DNA of 64,000 bases from positions 229,289 through 293,288 of the forward strand of contig CACCCN010000001.1 in assembly GCA_902544525.1 (NCBI GenBank). The letters run 5' to 3'. Below the pieces are notes generated by a model. That model ran no database searches. It was given only the letters and a program-made list of their open reading frames with translations, and had not been told where the DNA came from. The position numbers and the translations under genes are program-made. This DNA is from an uncultured Pelagibacteraceae bacterium. GTDB lineage: Bacteria > Pseudomonadota > Alphaproteobacteria > Pelagibacterales > AG-422-B15. Positions 45,480 through 54,262 of this stretch are shown here, in pieces (positions within the stretch are counted from its first letter, which is position 1; every line of letters begins with the position of its first letter).

Positions 45480-46784
45480 ATGACTATTTATGCTTTATCT
45501 ACTTCTCCAGGGGCAGCAGGGCTAGCGGTTATAAGACTTTCAGGACCAAGAGCATTAGAAGCTCTCGTAACTTTATCTAATAGAAAAAACTTTATCCCAA
45601 ATAAACTTACTAAATGTAACTTTACGCACCCTGATACTAATAATTTACTTGATAGTGGATTAGCAGTTTTTTTTGAAGGTCCAAAAAGCTTTACCGGCGA
45701 GGATGTTGTTGAGCTGCACATTCATGGAGGCCATATAAATACATCAATAATTTTATCAGCTCTTTCAAAGATAAAATACTTAAGAACTGCAGATCAAGGT
45801 GAATTTACTAAAAGAGCGTTTATTAATAATAAAGTTGATTTAACTGAGATAGAAGCATTAGGTGATTTAATTAATTCACAAACAGAAAAACAACATGAGC
45901 AAGCCTTGTTCCATATGAGTGGTTCATTAAGTAAACTTTACTTTAGCTGGAGAAAAAAATTGATTGAAATAACTGCATTAATTGAAGCAGAGCTTGATTT
46001 TGCTGATGAGGATTTACCTAGTGATATTTCTAAAAATGTTAATAGTAAAATCAATTTTCTTATATCAGACATGCAGTCTCACATTGATGAAAGCAATCAA
46101 GGAGAGATTTTAAGAGAAGGTTTTAAGATCGCTATCATAGGCGAACCTAATGTAGGTAAATCTAGTTTAATAAACCATCTAGCAAAAAGGGATGTGGCTA
46201 TAGTATCTGATATAGCTGGCACAACAAGAGATGCAATTGAAGTTAATCTAAATATTGCTGGTTTTCCTGTAATTATTACTGATACCGCTGGGCTTCGAGA
46301 TTCAACTGATAAAATTGAAAAGCTCGGAATTGATATAGCATTAACTAAGATTAAAGAAAGTAATCTTGTTATTGAAATTTTTACAAACCCAAAAAAAATC
46401 AAATTAAAAGATAATTATATTTCTGTACTGAATAAAGTTGATTTACTAAACAAAGAAATTAAGCAAGATGATTTAAATGTTATACCAATATCAGTCACTG
46501 AAAATGTTGGTATAGATCAATTAATTAATGTAATTGAAGAACAAGTTAAGAATTATTTTCCTAAAATATCACAAACTATTCCAACACATGCTCGTTATAA
46601 AATAAGCGTAAGTAAAATTATTGAAAGCCTAAATAGGGCCATAAAAATTGATTTATTGAACAACACGGAGCTGGTTGTTGAGGAATTAAGGTCTGGAATT
46701 TATGAAATAGGCAGGTTGACTGGAACAGTTGATGTTGAAGAATATTTAGAAGTAATTTTTAAAGAATTTTGTATTGGTAAATAA
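45480..46784 (+). CDS. mnmE: tRNA modification GTPase MnmE
   Basis: 434 residues. The N-terminal tetrahydrofolate-binding domain starts TIYALSTSPGAAGLAVIRLSG; the helical domain contains an inserted G domain with G1 GEPNVGKSSL near 221, DIAGTTRD near 244 and DTAGLRDS near 265. The C-terminal CIGK catalytic motif is at the end. With MnmG it installs cmnm5 at U34 of tRNAs. First gene of mnmE-mnmG-rsmG-parA-parB, a typical near-origin cluster. Confidence 0.97.
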   Translation: MTIYALSTSPGAAGLAVIRLSGPRALEALVTLSNRKNFIPNKLTKCNFTHPDTNNLLDSGLAVFFEGPKSFTGEDVVELHIHGGHINTSIILSALSKIKYLRTADQGEFTKRAFINNKVDLTEIEALGDLINSQTEKQHEQALFHMSGSLSKLYFSWRKKLIEITALIEAELDFADEDLPSDISKNVNSKINFLISDMQSHIDESNQGEILREGFKIAIIGEPNVGKSSLINHLAKRDVAIVSDIAGTTRDAIEVNLNIAGFPVIITDTAGLRDSTDKIEKLGIDIALTKIKESNLVIEIFTNPKKIKLKDNYISVLNKVDLLNKEIKQDDLNVIPISVTENVGIDQLINVIEEQVKNYFPKISQTIPTHARYKISVSKIIESLNRAIKIDLLNNTELVVEELRSGIYEIGRLTGTVDVEEYLEVIFKEFCIGK

Positions 46785-46825
46785 TATTTATTGCAATTAA
46801 TTGTCATTGATTTAATAGATTTAGA

Positions 46826-48703
46826 ATGTCTATTATAGATTATGATGTTGTAGTAGTAGGTGGTGGCCATGCAGGGTGTGAAGCCGCAACCACTTCAGCT
46901 AGATCAGGTGCCAAAACTCTTCTGATAAGCCATAAATTAGACACTATTGGTGAAATGTCATGCAATCCCGCCATAGGTGGGCTTGGTAAGGGACATTTAG
47001 TTAGAGAGATTGATGCTTTAGATGGAATTATGGGCAGGATTTCTGATCTCTCAAGCATTCAGTATAGATTATTAAATCGCAAAAAAGGTCCAGCCGTTAG
47101 GGGTCCAAGAGCTCAAGCAGATAGAAATCTGTATAAAAAATTTATGCAACAAGAAATCTTAAATTACCCGAATTTAGATTGTCTTTACGATCCAGTTGAA
47201 GATTTGCTTTTAGAAAATAAAAATCAGGTTTCAGGTGTTGTTTGTGGATCGGGAAAAATTGTAAGGACTACAAAAATAATAATTACAACCGGCACTTTTC
47301 TAAATGGCATAATTCATATTGGTGATAAACAGATTTCTGCTGGCAGACATGGAGACAAGCCATCAATAGGACTTGCAAAATCTCTATACAGTGCTGGGTT
47401 TAAATTGGGTAGGTTGAAAACTGGTACTCCGGCTAGATTAGATAAAAAATCAGTAAATTACTCGATTTTAGAAGAGCAGGGTGCTGATAATGAACACTCT
47501 TATTTTTCATTTTTAACATGTAAAACTTATAATGAGCAAATCCCATGTCATATTACTTATACTAATGAAGAAGTTCATAAAATTATCCAAAAAAATATAA
47601 CAAAATCAGCTATTTATTCAGGCCAGATTAAAAGTACAGGACCTCGTTATTGTCCTTCAGTTGAGGACAAAATAAGCAGGTTTGCAGATAAATCTCGCCA
47701 TCAAATTTTCCTAGAACCTGAAGGTTTAGAAAGTCAGACAATATATCCTAATGGTATATCCACCTCACTGCCAGAAAGTATTCAGCTTAAATTTATAAGT
47801 AAAATCAATGGTTTAGAGAAAGTAAAAATAATTCGCCCTGGATATGCAATCGAATATGATTACATTGATCCTCGTGAACTTTATCAAACTTTAGAAACAA
47901 AAAAAATTTCAGGTTTATATTTAGCTGGCCAAATTAATGGCACCACAGGTTATGAAGAGGCCGCAGCTCAAGGATTGGTAGCAGGATTGAACGCGGCCTT
48001 ATCTCTAAAAGGAAAGGATTATTTGTTTAAAAGAAGTAACTCTTATATAGGTGTCATGATAGACGACCTAACACTGAAGGGGGTTTCTGAGCCCTATAGA
48101 ATGTTTACATCTAGAGCTGAATATAGACTAACATTAAGATCTGATAATGCAGATTTGAGACTGACACCAATTGCTAGAGAACTTGGATTGTCGTCTAAAT
48201 TGAGACTTGAAAAATTTGAGGACAAAACAAAAAAGCTTGAAAATGCAAGAAAAATATTAAAAAATATTGAATTTACACCAAATTTTATCAATAAGTTTGA
48301 GATAAAAATCAACAAGGACGGAAAAAAAAGATCGGTATTGGATTTACTTTCATACCCAGGTGTTAGCTACAAAAGGATTGAACCCATATGGGATCAAGTT
48401 AAGAGCCTTGAGCTATCAGATGATATAATTGAACAAATAGAAATTGATGCACATTATAAGGGTTATCTTAAAAAACAAGATAGTGATATTTTAAGCCTTA
48501 AAAGAGATGAAAATGTTACAATTCCAATTGATTTTGATTTTTCTCAACTATCAAGTCTTTCAAATGAACTTAAAGAAAAACTAATATTGACTAAACCTAG
48601 AAATATAGGACAGGCATTAAGAATTGAAGGTATGAGCCCAGCTGCTGTAAACTTGATACTTTCAATGATTAAAAGTAAGGCCAAAAGTAAAAAAATAGCT
48701 TAA
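46826..48703 (+). CDS. mnmG: tRNA uridine-5-carboxymethylaminomethyl modification enzyme MnmG
   Basis: 625-residue FAD protein (GidA). [20 protein letters not shown] near 9 binds [27 protein letters not shown] near 44 (split), [16 protein letters not shown] near 172 and [13 protein letters not shown] near 200 are family motifs; [20 protein letters not shown] near 365. C-terminal helical domain after about 550. Partner of MnmE, encoded 41 bases upstream. Confidence 0.98.
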   Translation: MSIIDYDVVVVGGGHAGCEAATTSARSGAKTLLISHKLDTIGEMSCNPAIGGLGKGHLVREIDALDGIMGRISDLSSIQYRLLNRKKGPAVRGPRAQADRNLYKKFMQQEILNYPNLDCLYDPVEDLLLENKNQVSGVVCGSGKIVRTTKIIITTGTFLNGIIHIGDKQISAGRHGDKPSIGLAKSLYSAGFKLGRLKTGTPARLDKKSVNYSILEEQGADNEHSYFSFLTCKTYNEQIPCHITYTNEEVHKIIQKNITKSAIYSGQIKSTGPRYCPSVEDKISRFADKSRHQIFLEPEGLESQTIYPNGISTSLPESIQLKFISKINGLEKVKIIRPGYAIEYDYIDPRELYQTLETKKISGLYLAGQINGTTGYEEAAAQGLVAGLNAALSLKGKDYLFKRSNSYIGVMIDDLTLKGVSEPYRMFTSRAEYRLTLRSDNADLRLTPIARELGLSSKLRLEKFEDKTKKLENARKILKNIEFTPNFINKFEIKINKDGKKRSVLDLLSYPGVSYKRIEPIWDQVKSLELSDDIIEQIEIDAHYKGYLKKQDSDILSLKRDENVTIPIDFDFSQLSSLSNELKEKLILTKPRNIGQALRIEGMSPAAVNLILSMIKSKAKSKKIA

Positions 48704-48712
48704 TACTCTATT

Positions 48713-49345
48713 ATGAGTGATGAAGTTGAAAATTTTTCAATAAATAACCCCAATGTTTCACGTGAAACAATCAAAAAACTCTCTATTTTTCGAGAATTTT
48801 TACTCAAAGAAAATCAAAAAACTAATCTTATTGCTAAAAGTCAAAAAGATAAGATCTGGATGAGACATATACATGACTCACTTAGAATTTTAGCATTACT
48901 TAAGGGAAAAGAGCCAGTCAATGTTCTTGACATTGGTTCTGGTGGTGGATTTCCTGGTATACCATTAGCAATTGCAACAAAAAACTTAGATATTCAATAC
49001 ACATTAATTGAAAGTATCAAAAAAAAGTCTGCATTTTTAGAATCGGCGCGCAAATTACTAGATCTTTCTAATGTTAAAGTTATTAATAAAAGGGTTGAAA
49101 ATCTTAAAAATGTTGAATTTGATATTATCACTTGCAGGGCATTAGCAAAAATAACTCAAATTTTTAACTATGCCCATCATTTAACTAAACAAAATACTGT
49201 ATTTTTACTTCATAAAGGTATAAATGTTGTAGATGAAATAAATGAAGCTACTAAATGTTGGTTTTTTGAGCATGAATTGATTAAGAATAAATTAGAGGAA
49301 AATTCTTTTATTGTAAAAATAAATGGACTTAAAAAAATCAATTAA
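48713..49345 (+). CDS. rsmG: 16S rRNA (guanine527-N7)-methyltransferase RsmG
   Basis: 210-residue GidB. NPNVSRETIKKLSIF near residue 13 is the usual N-terminal motif; KTNLIAKSQKDKIWMRHIHDSLR near 36; SAM-binding VLDIGSGGGFPGIPLAIA near 73. It methylates G527 in helix 18. The NVSRET codons contain a perfect parS palindrome (48754-48769), so the DNA doubles as a ParB loading site. Confidence 0.96.
   Translation: MSDEVENFSINNPNVSRETIKKLSIFREFLLKENQKTNLIAKSQKDKIWMRHIHDSLRILALLKGKEPVNVLDIGSGGGFPGIPLAIATKNLDIQYTLIESIKKKSAFLESARKLLDLSNVKVINKRVENLKNVEFDIITCRALAKITQIFNYAHHLTKQNTVFLLHKGINVVDEINEATKCWFFEHELIKNKLEENSFIVKINGLKKIN
48754..48769. other. parS centromere site (ParB-binding palindrome)
   Basis: TGTTTCACGTGAAACA, a perfect 16-base palindrome identical to the conserved bacterial parS consensus. 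It lies inside rsmG, encoding part of its VSRET motif, about 600 bases before parA and 10 kb from the probable origin. It would nucleate ParB and drive origin segregation with ParA. I saw no second full match in the window. Confidence 0.95.
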
Positions 49346-49377
49346 ATCAACAGCTTAGCTGTATAAAGTTAAATAGT

Positions 49378-50166
49378 ATGTCCAGTAATGTAATTGCCAT
49401 ATGTAATCAAAAAGGTGGAGTTGGTAAAACAACTACAGCTATTAACTTGGCAGCAGCACTTGCTGGAATTGGAAAAAAAATACTAATTTTGGATTTGGAT
49501 CCACAAGGCAATGCAAGCACAGGTCTTGGAATTGAATATTCAGAAAGACGTAATTCAATCTATGAAGTTTTGTCAAACACAATATCATTTGATGAAGGTG
49601 TAAAAAAAACAAATTTAGAAAATCTATTTATTATACCATCAAATGTGGAACTTTCTGGAATAGAGCCAGAGCTTGCAAATGAAAATGATAAAGCATTTGT
49701 ATTAAAATCATTAATGAATAATTCAGACAGTATTAATAAATACGACTACGTCTTTATTGATTGTCCACCTGCTTTGAGTTTATTGACAGTTATGGCGATG
49801 ACTGCGGCAAGCTCTGTTTTAGTACCCTTACAGTGTGAATTTTTTGCACTTGAAGGTTTGAGTCAACTTATAAAAACAGTAGACCGCGTTCACAAAAACT
49901 TAAACCCTTCATTATCAATTGATGGAATAATTTTAACAATGTTTGATAAAAGAAATAAACTTTCTACACAAGTTGCCATGGATGTGAAAAAACACTTACA
50001 AGAAAAAGTATTTGATACAATGATACCAAGAAATGTAAGAGTTTCAGAAGCGCCGTCTTTTGGTATGCCAGCTATAATTTACGATCGAAGATCAAAAGGC
50101 AGTCAAGCTTATTTGCAACTTGCAGATGAAATTTTAAGAAGAACTAATAGCAAAGAGGCCGCATAA
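49378..50166 (+). CDS. parA: Chromosome partitioning ATPase ParA (Soj)
   Basis: 262-residue deviant Walker ATPase: AICNQKGGVGKTTTAINLAAAL near 8-29 with the signature lysine, ILDLDPQGNASTGLGI near 38, and YVFIDCPPALSLLTVMAM near 123. It forms gradients on the nucleoid that move ParB-parS complexes. It follows rsmG and is 4 bases before parB. The short N-terminus means no autoregulatory HTH domain, as in chromosomal ParA. Confidence 0.97.
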   Translation: MSSNVIAICNQKGGVGKTTTAINLAAALAGIGKKILILDLDPQGNASTGLGIEYSERRNSIYEVLSNTISFDEGVKKTNLENLFIIPSNVELSGIEPELANENDKAFVLKSLMNNSDSINKYDYVFIDCPPALSLLTVMAMTAASSVLVPLQCEFFALEGLSQLIKTVDRVHKNLNPSLSIDGIILTMFDKRNKLSTQVAMDVKKHLQEKVFDTMIPRNVRVSEAPSFGMPAIIYDRRSKGSQAYLQLADEILRRTNSKEAA

Positions 50167-50170
50167 TAAT

Positions 50171-51025
50171 ATGAACACATCAAAAAAGGGATTGGGGAGA
50201 GGCCTATCTTCCCTTATGGGTGAGGATACTAACAATGAAACAATTTTACAAACTAGCTATAGCGATACCAAAATAGCTTTATCAAAATTAAAACCAAGTT
50301 CAATACAACCTCGCAGAATATTCGATAAAAACAGTATTAATGAGTTAGCAGAGTCAATTAAATCTAAGGGTTTAGTTCAACCTATATTAGTCAGACCATC
50401 AAGCAGTAACCCCGATGAATTTGAAATTATTGCAGGTGAAAGAAGATGGCGAGCTGCACAAATTGCTCAATTGCACGAATTGCCAGCAGTAGTCAAAAAC
50501 CTAGATGATTCAGAAGCTCTTGAAATGGCAATTATTGAAAACGTGCAAAGAGCAGACTTGTCGCCAATTGAAGAAGCATCTGGATATAAAAAGTTGATGG
50601 AACAATATAATCACACACAAGAAGCCCTTGCGTCAATTTTAGGCAAAAGCAGAAGCCACATTTCTAATATAATACGTCTCTTAAACCTACCAGCTTCCAT
50701 TCAAGATATGATAACTGAAGGCATAATAAGTTCTGGCCACGCAAGAGCAATTATGAATAGCGCATTTCCGGAGCAACTTGCCAAAAAAATTGTGGATGAA
50801 AATCTATCTGTTAGACAGGCAGAACAACTTGCTAAACGAAATAAAAATAAAATTACAAAAATAAAGCTTAAGCCTACAGACACTATAGATTTAGAACAGA
50901 GTCTAACGGAGATACTTGGTTTAGATGTGGTCATATCAGACAGCGGTAAACGTGGGGGGAATATAAAAGTCAAGTATAAGACACTTGATCAATTAGAGCT
51001 AGTTATCAACAAATTAAAACGATAA
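50171..51025 (+). CDS. parB: Chromosome partitioning protein ParB (Spo0J)
   Basis: 284 residues. It starts with KKGLGRGLSSLMGED. The ParB/Srx CTPase domain has LKPSSIQPRRIFD near 39, LVQPILVRPSS near 74, GERRWRAAQIA near 95 and ENVQRADLSPIEEA near 125. The HTH region is about 140-200 (ILGKSRSHISNIIRLLNLP), and the C-terminus dimerises. It binds parS at 48754-48769. It abuts the convergent holA stop. Confidence 0.97.
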   Translation: MNTSKKGLGRGLSSLMGEDTNNETILQTSYSDTKIALSKLKPSSIQPRRIFDKNSINELAESIKSKGLVQPILVRPSSSNPDEFEIIAGERRWRAAQIAQLHELPAVVKNLDDSEALEMAIIENVQRADLSPIEEASGYKKLMEQYNHTQEALASILGKSRSHISNIIRLLNLPASIQDMITEGIISSGHARAIMNSAFPEQLAKKIVDENLSVRQAEQLAKRNKNKITKIKLKPTDTIDLEQSLTEILGLDVVISDSGKRGGNIKVKYKTLDQLELVINKLKR

Positions 51026-52048
51026 TTAATTAAAATATTTTCTACCTCTAGCAGCTATTTTTGTAAGTGCCTTTTCACAATGAATATTTGTTAGATAATA
51101 ATCTTTTTTACAAGACAATTCAGTATTAACCAATAAATTAAAGTTTAAAATGGTTTCATTAATTGGCCACTTTGTACAATGAAGTTTAAATAAGTCTTTT
51201 TCTTTCCAGAATACTGGAGGTCTTAGTCCTTTAATAGCGATATCAAAGTTTTTATTTTTTTTTAGGGCTATTTGAGTAATTTCAATACGTTGAACATAAT
51301 TAATTAAAGTACGAATAATTGTTACTGGACCAATACCTGCATCAAAAACTTTATTTAAATACACTGAAACTTTTTTTGGGTTTCCAGAAAAAACAATTTG
51401 AGTAATTTTATTTAATTCTAAATCAGCGTTATCATTAAAGATAGATTTAATTTCATCTAATCTAGGCTCTTTATTACTTCCATAATATAACAAAATTATT
51501 TTATCAATCTCATTTTTTGAAATCATCCTATCATTACTTAAATTATGGTTCAGATAATTTTTTATATCTTTACCAAAAACTTTTTGAATATCTTTTTCTA
51601 AGTCATTTATTTGCTGGCTATTTACTTTTAAATCATCATCATAATTAGCACACGATAAATATTGCGAAGAGTTTTCAAAAAGCTTTCTGATTTTAGAAGA
51701 TTTAGTTAAGTTACTTGCAATTACTACGATTAATATTTTATCTGGCAAATTCAAAAAAATACTTTCAAATAAAGCAACGTTGTTATCTACAGGATGTTCT
51801 ATAAAAATAAGCTTTTTATCGTGAAACATTGAAATAGTTTGTATTTCGTCATTAAATATTTCCGGCTGTTCATTGATGTATTTACCAGTAAATGAAATTA
51901 CTTCTAAACTATCGGTTTTAAAAATTCCTTTGATTTTATTGATATTTTCTCTTATAAGGCCTTCATTTGGACCATATAAAAGAATTGGTTGATAATTATT
52001 TTGCATTCTATCAAATTGAGAAAATAACTGATTTTCTTTAATTATCAT
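51026..52048 (-). CDS. holA: DNA polymerase III delta subunit
   Basis: 340-residue clamp-loader subunit. The N-terminal AAA-like part has ILLYGPNEGLIRENINKI near 22, ISMFHDKKLIFIE near 75; the middle has KNYLNHNLSNDR and EIDKIILLYYGSN near 160-195; the C-terminal collar domain has PVTIIRTLINYVQRI near 240. It opens the beta clamp. Downstream of lptE by 8 bases, in the conserved leuS-lptE-holA order. Confidence 0.9.
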   Translation of the reverse strand: MIIKENQLFSQFDRMQNNYQPILLYGPNEGLIRENINKIKGIFKTDSLEVISFTGKYINEQPEIFNDEIQTISMFHDKKLIFIEHPVDNNVALFESIFLNLPDKILIVVIASNLTKSSKIRKLFENSSQYLSCANYDDDLKVNSQQINDLEKDIQKVFGKDIKNYLNHNLSNDRMISKNEIDKIILLYYGSNKEPRLDEIKSIFNDNADLELNKITQIVFSGNPKKVSVYLNKVFDAGIGPVTIIRTLINYVQRIEITQIALKKNKNFDIAIKGLRPPVFWKEKDLFKLHCTKWPINETILNFNLLVNTELSCKKDYYLTNIHCEKALTKIAARGRKYFN

Positions 52049-52056
52049 TATTCTAT

Positions 52057-52530
52057 TTATTTACTAATTTGGCTCTGAGTCATAATTCTCATTAGTTGGG
52101 CAGCTTGATCAATAGCAACTTTAATCGCCTCTTGTTTCACTAACTCAGTACTATATTCAGAACTAGAAACATCATAGTTTGAAAAGCCTCTTGATTGTGA
52201 TTCGTGGATTATCTTTCCACTATCATTGTTAATTATTTCATACTCAATTAAGACTTCAATTTTATATTCTAACACTGAGCCATCTGTACCTATGTTTACT
52301 GCTGACTCAGATTCTGATACGTTGATATTTATAATATACTGTGCTTCATTCTGATCAGTATTTTTTAAAAAAGTTCTTAGAGTATCGCGGGCAATATATG
52401 AACTATCTTCTATATTGTAGTGAATTTTTGTTTTAGCAAGATTTAGCTCTTTAATTTTTAAGCTTGGGGTGAATCCACAGGAAGTAAAAATAAGACAAAT
52501 TAATATTATGCAAAATTCTTTTCTATACAT
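52057..52530 (-). CDS. lptE: LPS-assembly lipoprotein LptE
   Basis: 157 residues. Signal peptide with lipobox FTSCGFTPSLK near residue 18, then the LptE fold (YNIEDSSYIARDTLRTFLK near 38, IKVAIDQAAQLMRIM near 138). It plugs LptD to place LPS in the outer membrane. The call rests on length, lipobox, CGF start and its place directly upstream of holA, since the family varies strongly. It starts 1 base after the sulfotransferase stop. Confidence 0.85.
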   Translation of the reverse strand: MYRKEFCIILICLIFTSCGFTPSLKIKELNLAKTKIHYNIEDSSYIARDTLRTFLKNTDQNEAQYIININVSESESAVNIGTDGSVLEYKIEVLIEYEIINNDSGKIIHESQSRGFSNYDVSSSEYSTELVKQEAIKVAIDQAAQLMRIMTQSQISK

Positions 52531-52531
52531 A

Positions 52532-54229
52532 TCACTCCATTAAAGATTTTATAAGTGGCTCTAAAACTTTATCATACTTCTTCCATGCAGATACAGATTT
52601 TTTGTTTATAGGTTCCCTAACTTGTTCATTGCTAGCTGTTTGTACTTCTCTTTTAGTTTTGTAAAATTCAAGGCAAGCAGGTTCCCATTTAAGTTCACAG
52701 TAATCCAATATTTCTCTTGTATACCTCTCTTGATCATTAATTAATTTTTCATGATTTAAGACATAGATTTCATTTTTAAAAATATTTAACCAATATTCCA
52801 TAAGCCTTAGATGTAGATTGTAATATTTTCCAAGAACTTTTTGGTTATAGCAATAACCATGGCTCTTATCCACAAACTTATGAGTATAAAGTGAAAAGCA
52901 ATTATCAGTTTTATCTCTCTTACAGTAAATAATCTTCGCATTAGGAAATAAAATCTTAATAAAGCCAATTAGAACAAAGTTATGGGGGAGCTTATCTGTC
53001 ACATAAGAATTATTAGCGCCTATATTTTTTAGTTTTTTTATATATTTTTCTCTTTTTTCTTCTAACAATTCTTTTGTCATGTTGTCTAGTTTATTTCTAT
53101 AGTTAACAATATCTTCACTTTTAACATTTGTTGTTTGACCTATGTCACTAACATCCACAAAACTTTGAAGTTCTCCGCCACCAAATACAATTGAATGACT
53201 AGACAAAATTTGTTCACATAGAGTTGTCCCCGATCTTGGCATACCAAGAATAAATATAGGTTTAGGTGTGTTTGATTTATTTAACTCAGAAGTAAGTTTA
53301 TTTTTTTTAATGTAATTTATTGTAAACATTTCTTTAATTTCATTTAAGAACTTTTCCTCGTCATTGATATTTGTATTGATCCAATTATCCATAAACTTAT
53401 TTCCCAAAATAAGAAATTTACTGGCTTTTTCGTAATTTTTAAGTTTGTTGTAATTATTATACAGTGCAAAAGCTATGGCACCTTTGTCCGAATAAACTAA
53501 GTCCTTAGATTTAAGTTTCTTTTCAAAATCTATTAATATTTTTTCATTTGGCTCATTTAGTTTTGATGCGGATAGATTAAAAAAAGAACCTGTATCATTT
53601 GGGTCACATTCAAGTGCTTTAATAAAACATAAGTGTGATTCCTCTAAGTTACCTGCATTTCTGTGAGCGGTTGCTAAGTTTTTATAATTATTTGAATCTG
53701 GATTATTTTTTAATATTAATTTAAATATTTCTATAGCTTCACTTGCTTGATTTAGTTTACCACCTATAGACAATGCCTTAGCATAATTAATTTTAGCGGT
53801 AATATTATTTGGTTCAATTGATATAGCTAATTTAGAAAATTTCATGCACTCTTCATCACGCATTAATCGGTGATAGAATGAGGATATATTGTTTATGACA
53901 GGAACATATTTAGGGTTTGATTTGAATGCTTTTTTATAAAAATCTAAAGCCTCATCCATTTTAAATTGCAAAAATTTTATCGTGCCTAAGTTATTTAATA
54001 TTGAAAAATGGTTAGGATCAATTTTATATGCTTTTAGAAAATATCTTTCAGCAATTTCGAACATCTGGCGATCTTGGTATGAAATTCCTAAATGTCTTAA
54101 TGAGTCAAAGTGCAAAGGAGCTTTTTTTAAAATATTTTTATATAATGCTTGTGCTCGCTCAAGATTTCCATTTACGTGTTGTTCAAAGGCTTTTTGAAAC
54201 TCTGCTTCAAGTTTATTTTGTGTTTTCAT
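52532..54229 (-). CDS. TPR-repeat sulfotransferase family protein
   Basis: 565 residues, cytoplasmic. About 1-270 are tandem TPR units (HFDSLRHLGISYQDRQMFEIAERYF near 36-60 and repeats at about 34-residue spacing). The C-terminal half is a sulfotransferase: the PAPS loop FILGMPRSGTTLCEQILSSH near 325 and an RDKTDNCFSLYTHKF segment near 434. It would transfer sulfate from PAPS to an unknown acceptor, perhaps a glycan. It is inserted between leuS (34 bases away) and lptE in an operon that usually lacks it. Confidence 0.85.
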   Translation of the reverse strand: MKTQNKLEAEFQKAFEQHVNGNLERAQALYKNILKKAPLHFDSLRHLGISYQDRQMFEIAERYFLKAYKIDPNHFSILNNLGTIKFLQFKMDEALDFYKKAFKSNPKYVPVINNISSFYHRLMRDEECMKFSKLAISIEPNNITAKINYAKALSIGGKLNQASEAIEIFKLILKNNPDSNNYKNLATAHRNAGNLEESHLCFIKALECDPNDTGSFFNLSASKLNEPNEKILIDFEKKLKSKDLVYSDKGAIAFALYNNYNKLKNYEKASKFLILGNKFMDNWINTNINDEEKFLNEIKEMFTINYIKKNKLTSELNKSNTPKPIFILGMPRSGTTLCEQILSSHSIVFGGGELQSFVDVSDIGQTTNVKSEDIVNYRNKLDNMTKELLEEKREKYIKKLKNIGANNSYVTDKLPHNFVLIGFIKILFPNAKIIYCKRDKTDNCFSLYTHKFVDKSHGYCYNQKVLGKYYNLHLRLMEYWLNIFKNEIYVLNHEKLINDQERYTREILDYCELKWEPACLEFYKTKREVQTASNEQVREPINKKSVSAWKKYDKVLEPLIKSLME

Positions 54230-54262
54230 AATTGAAAAACTTAATAGTCTTTTAGTATAGGA

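Noticed and set aside
54170-54185. TTTACGTGTTG as a second parS
   Set aside because: Fails the palindrome; it matches only the central ACGTG-type core inside the TPR-sulfotransferase gene.
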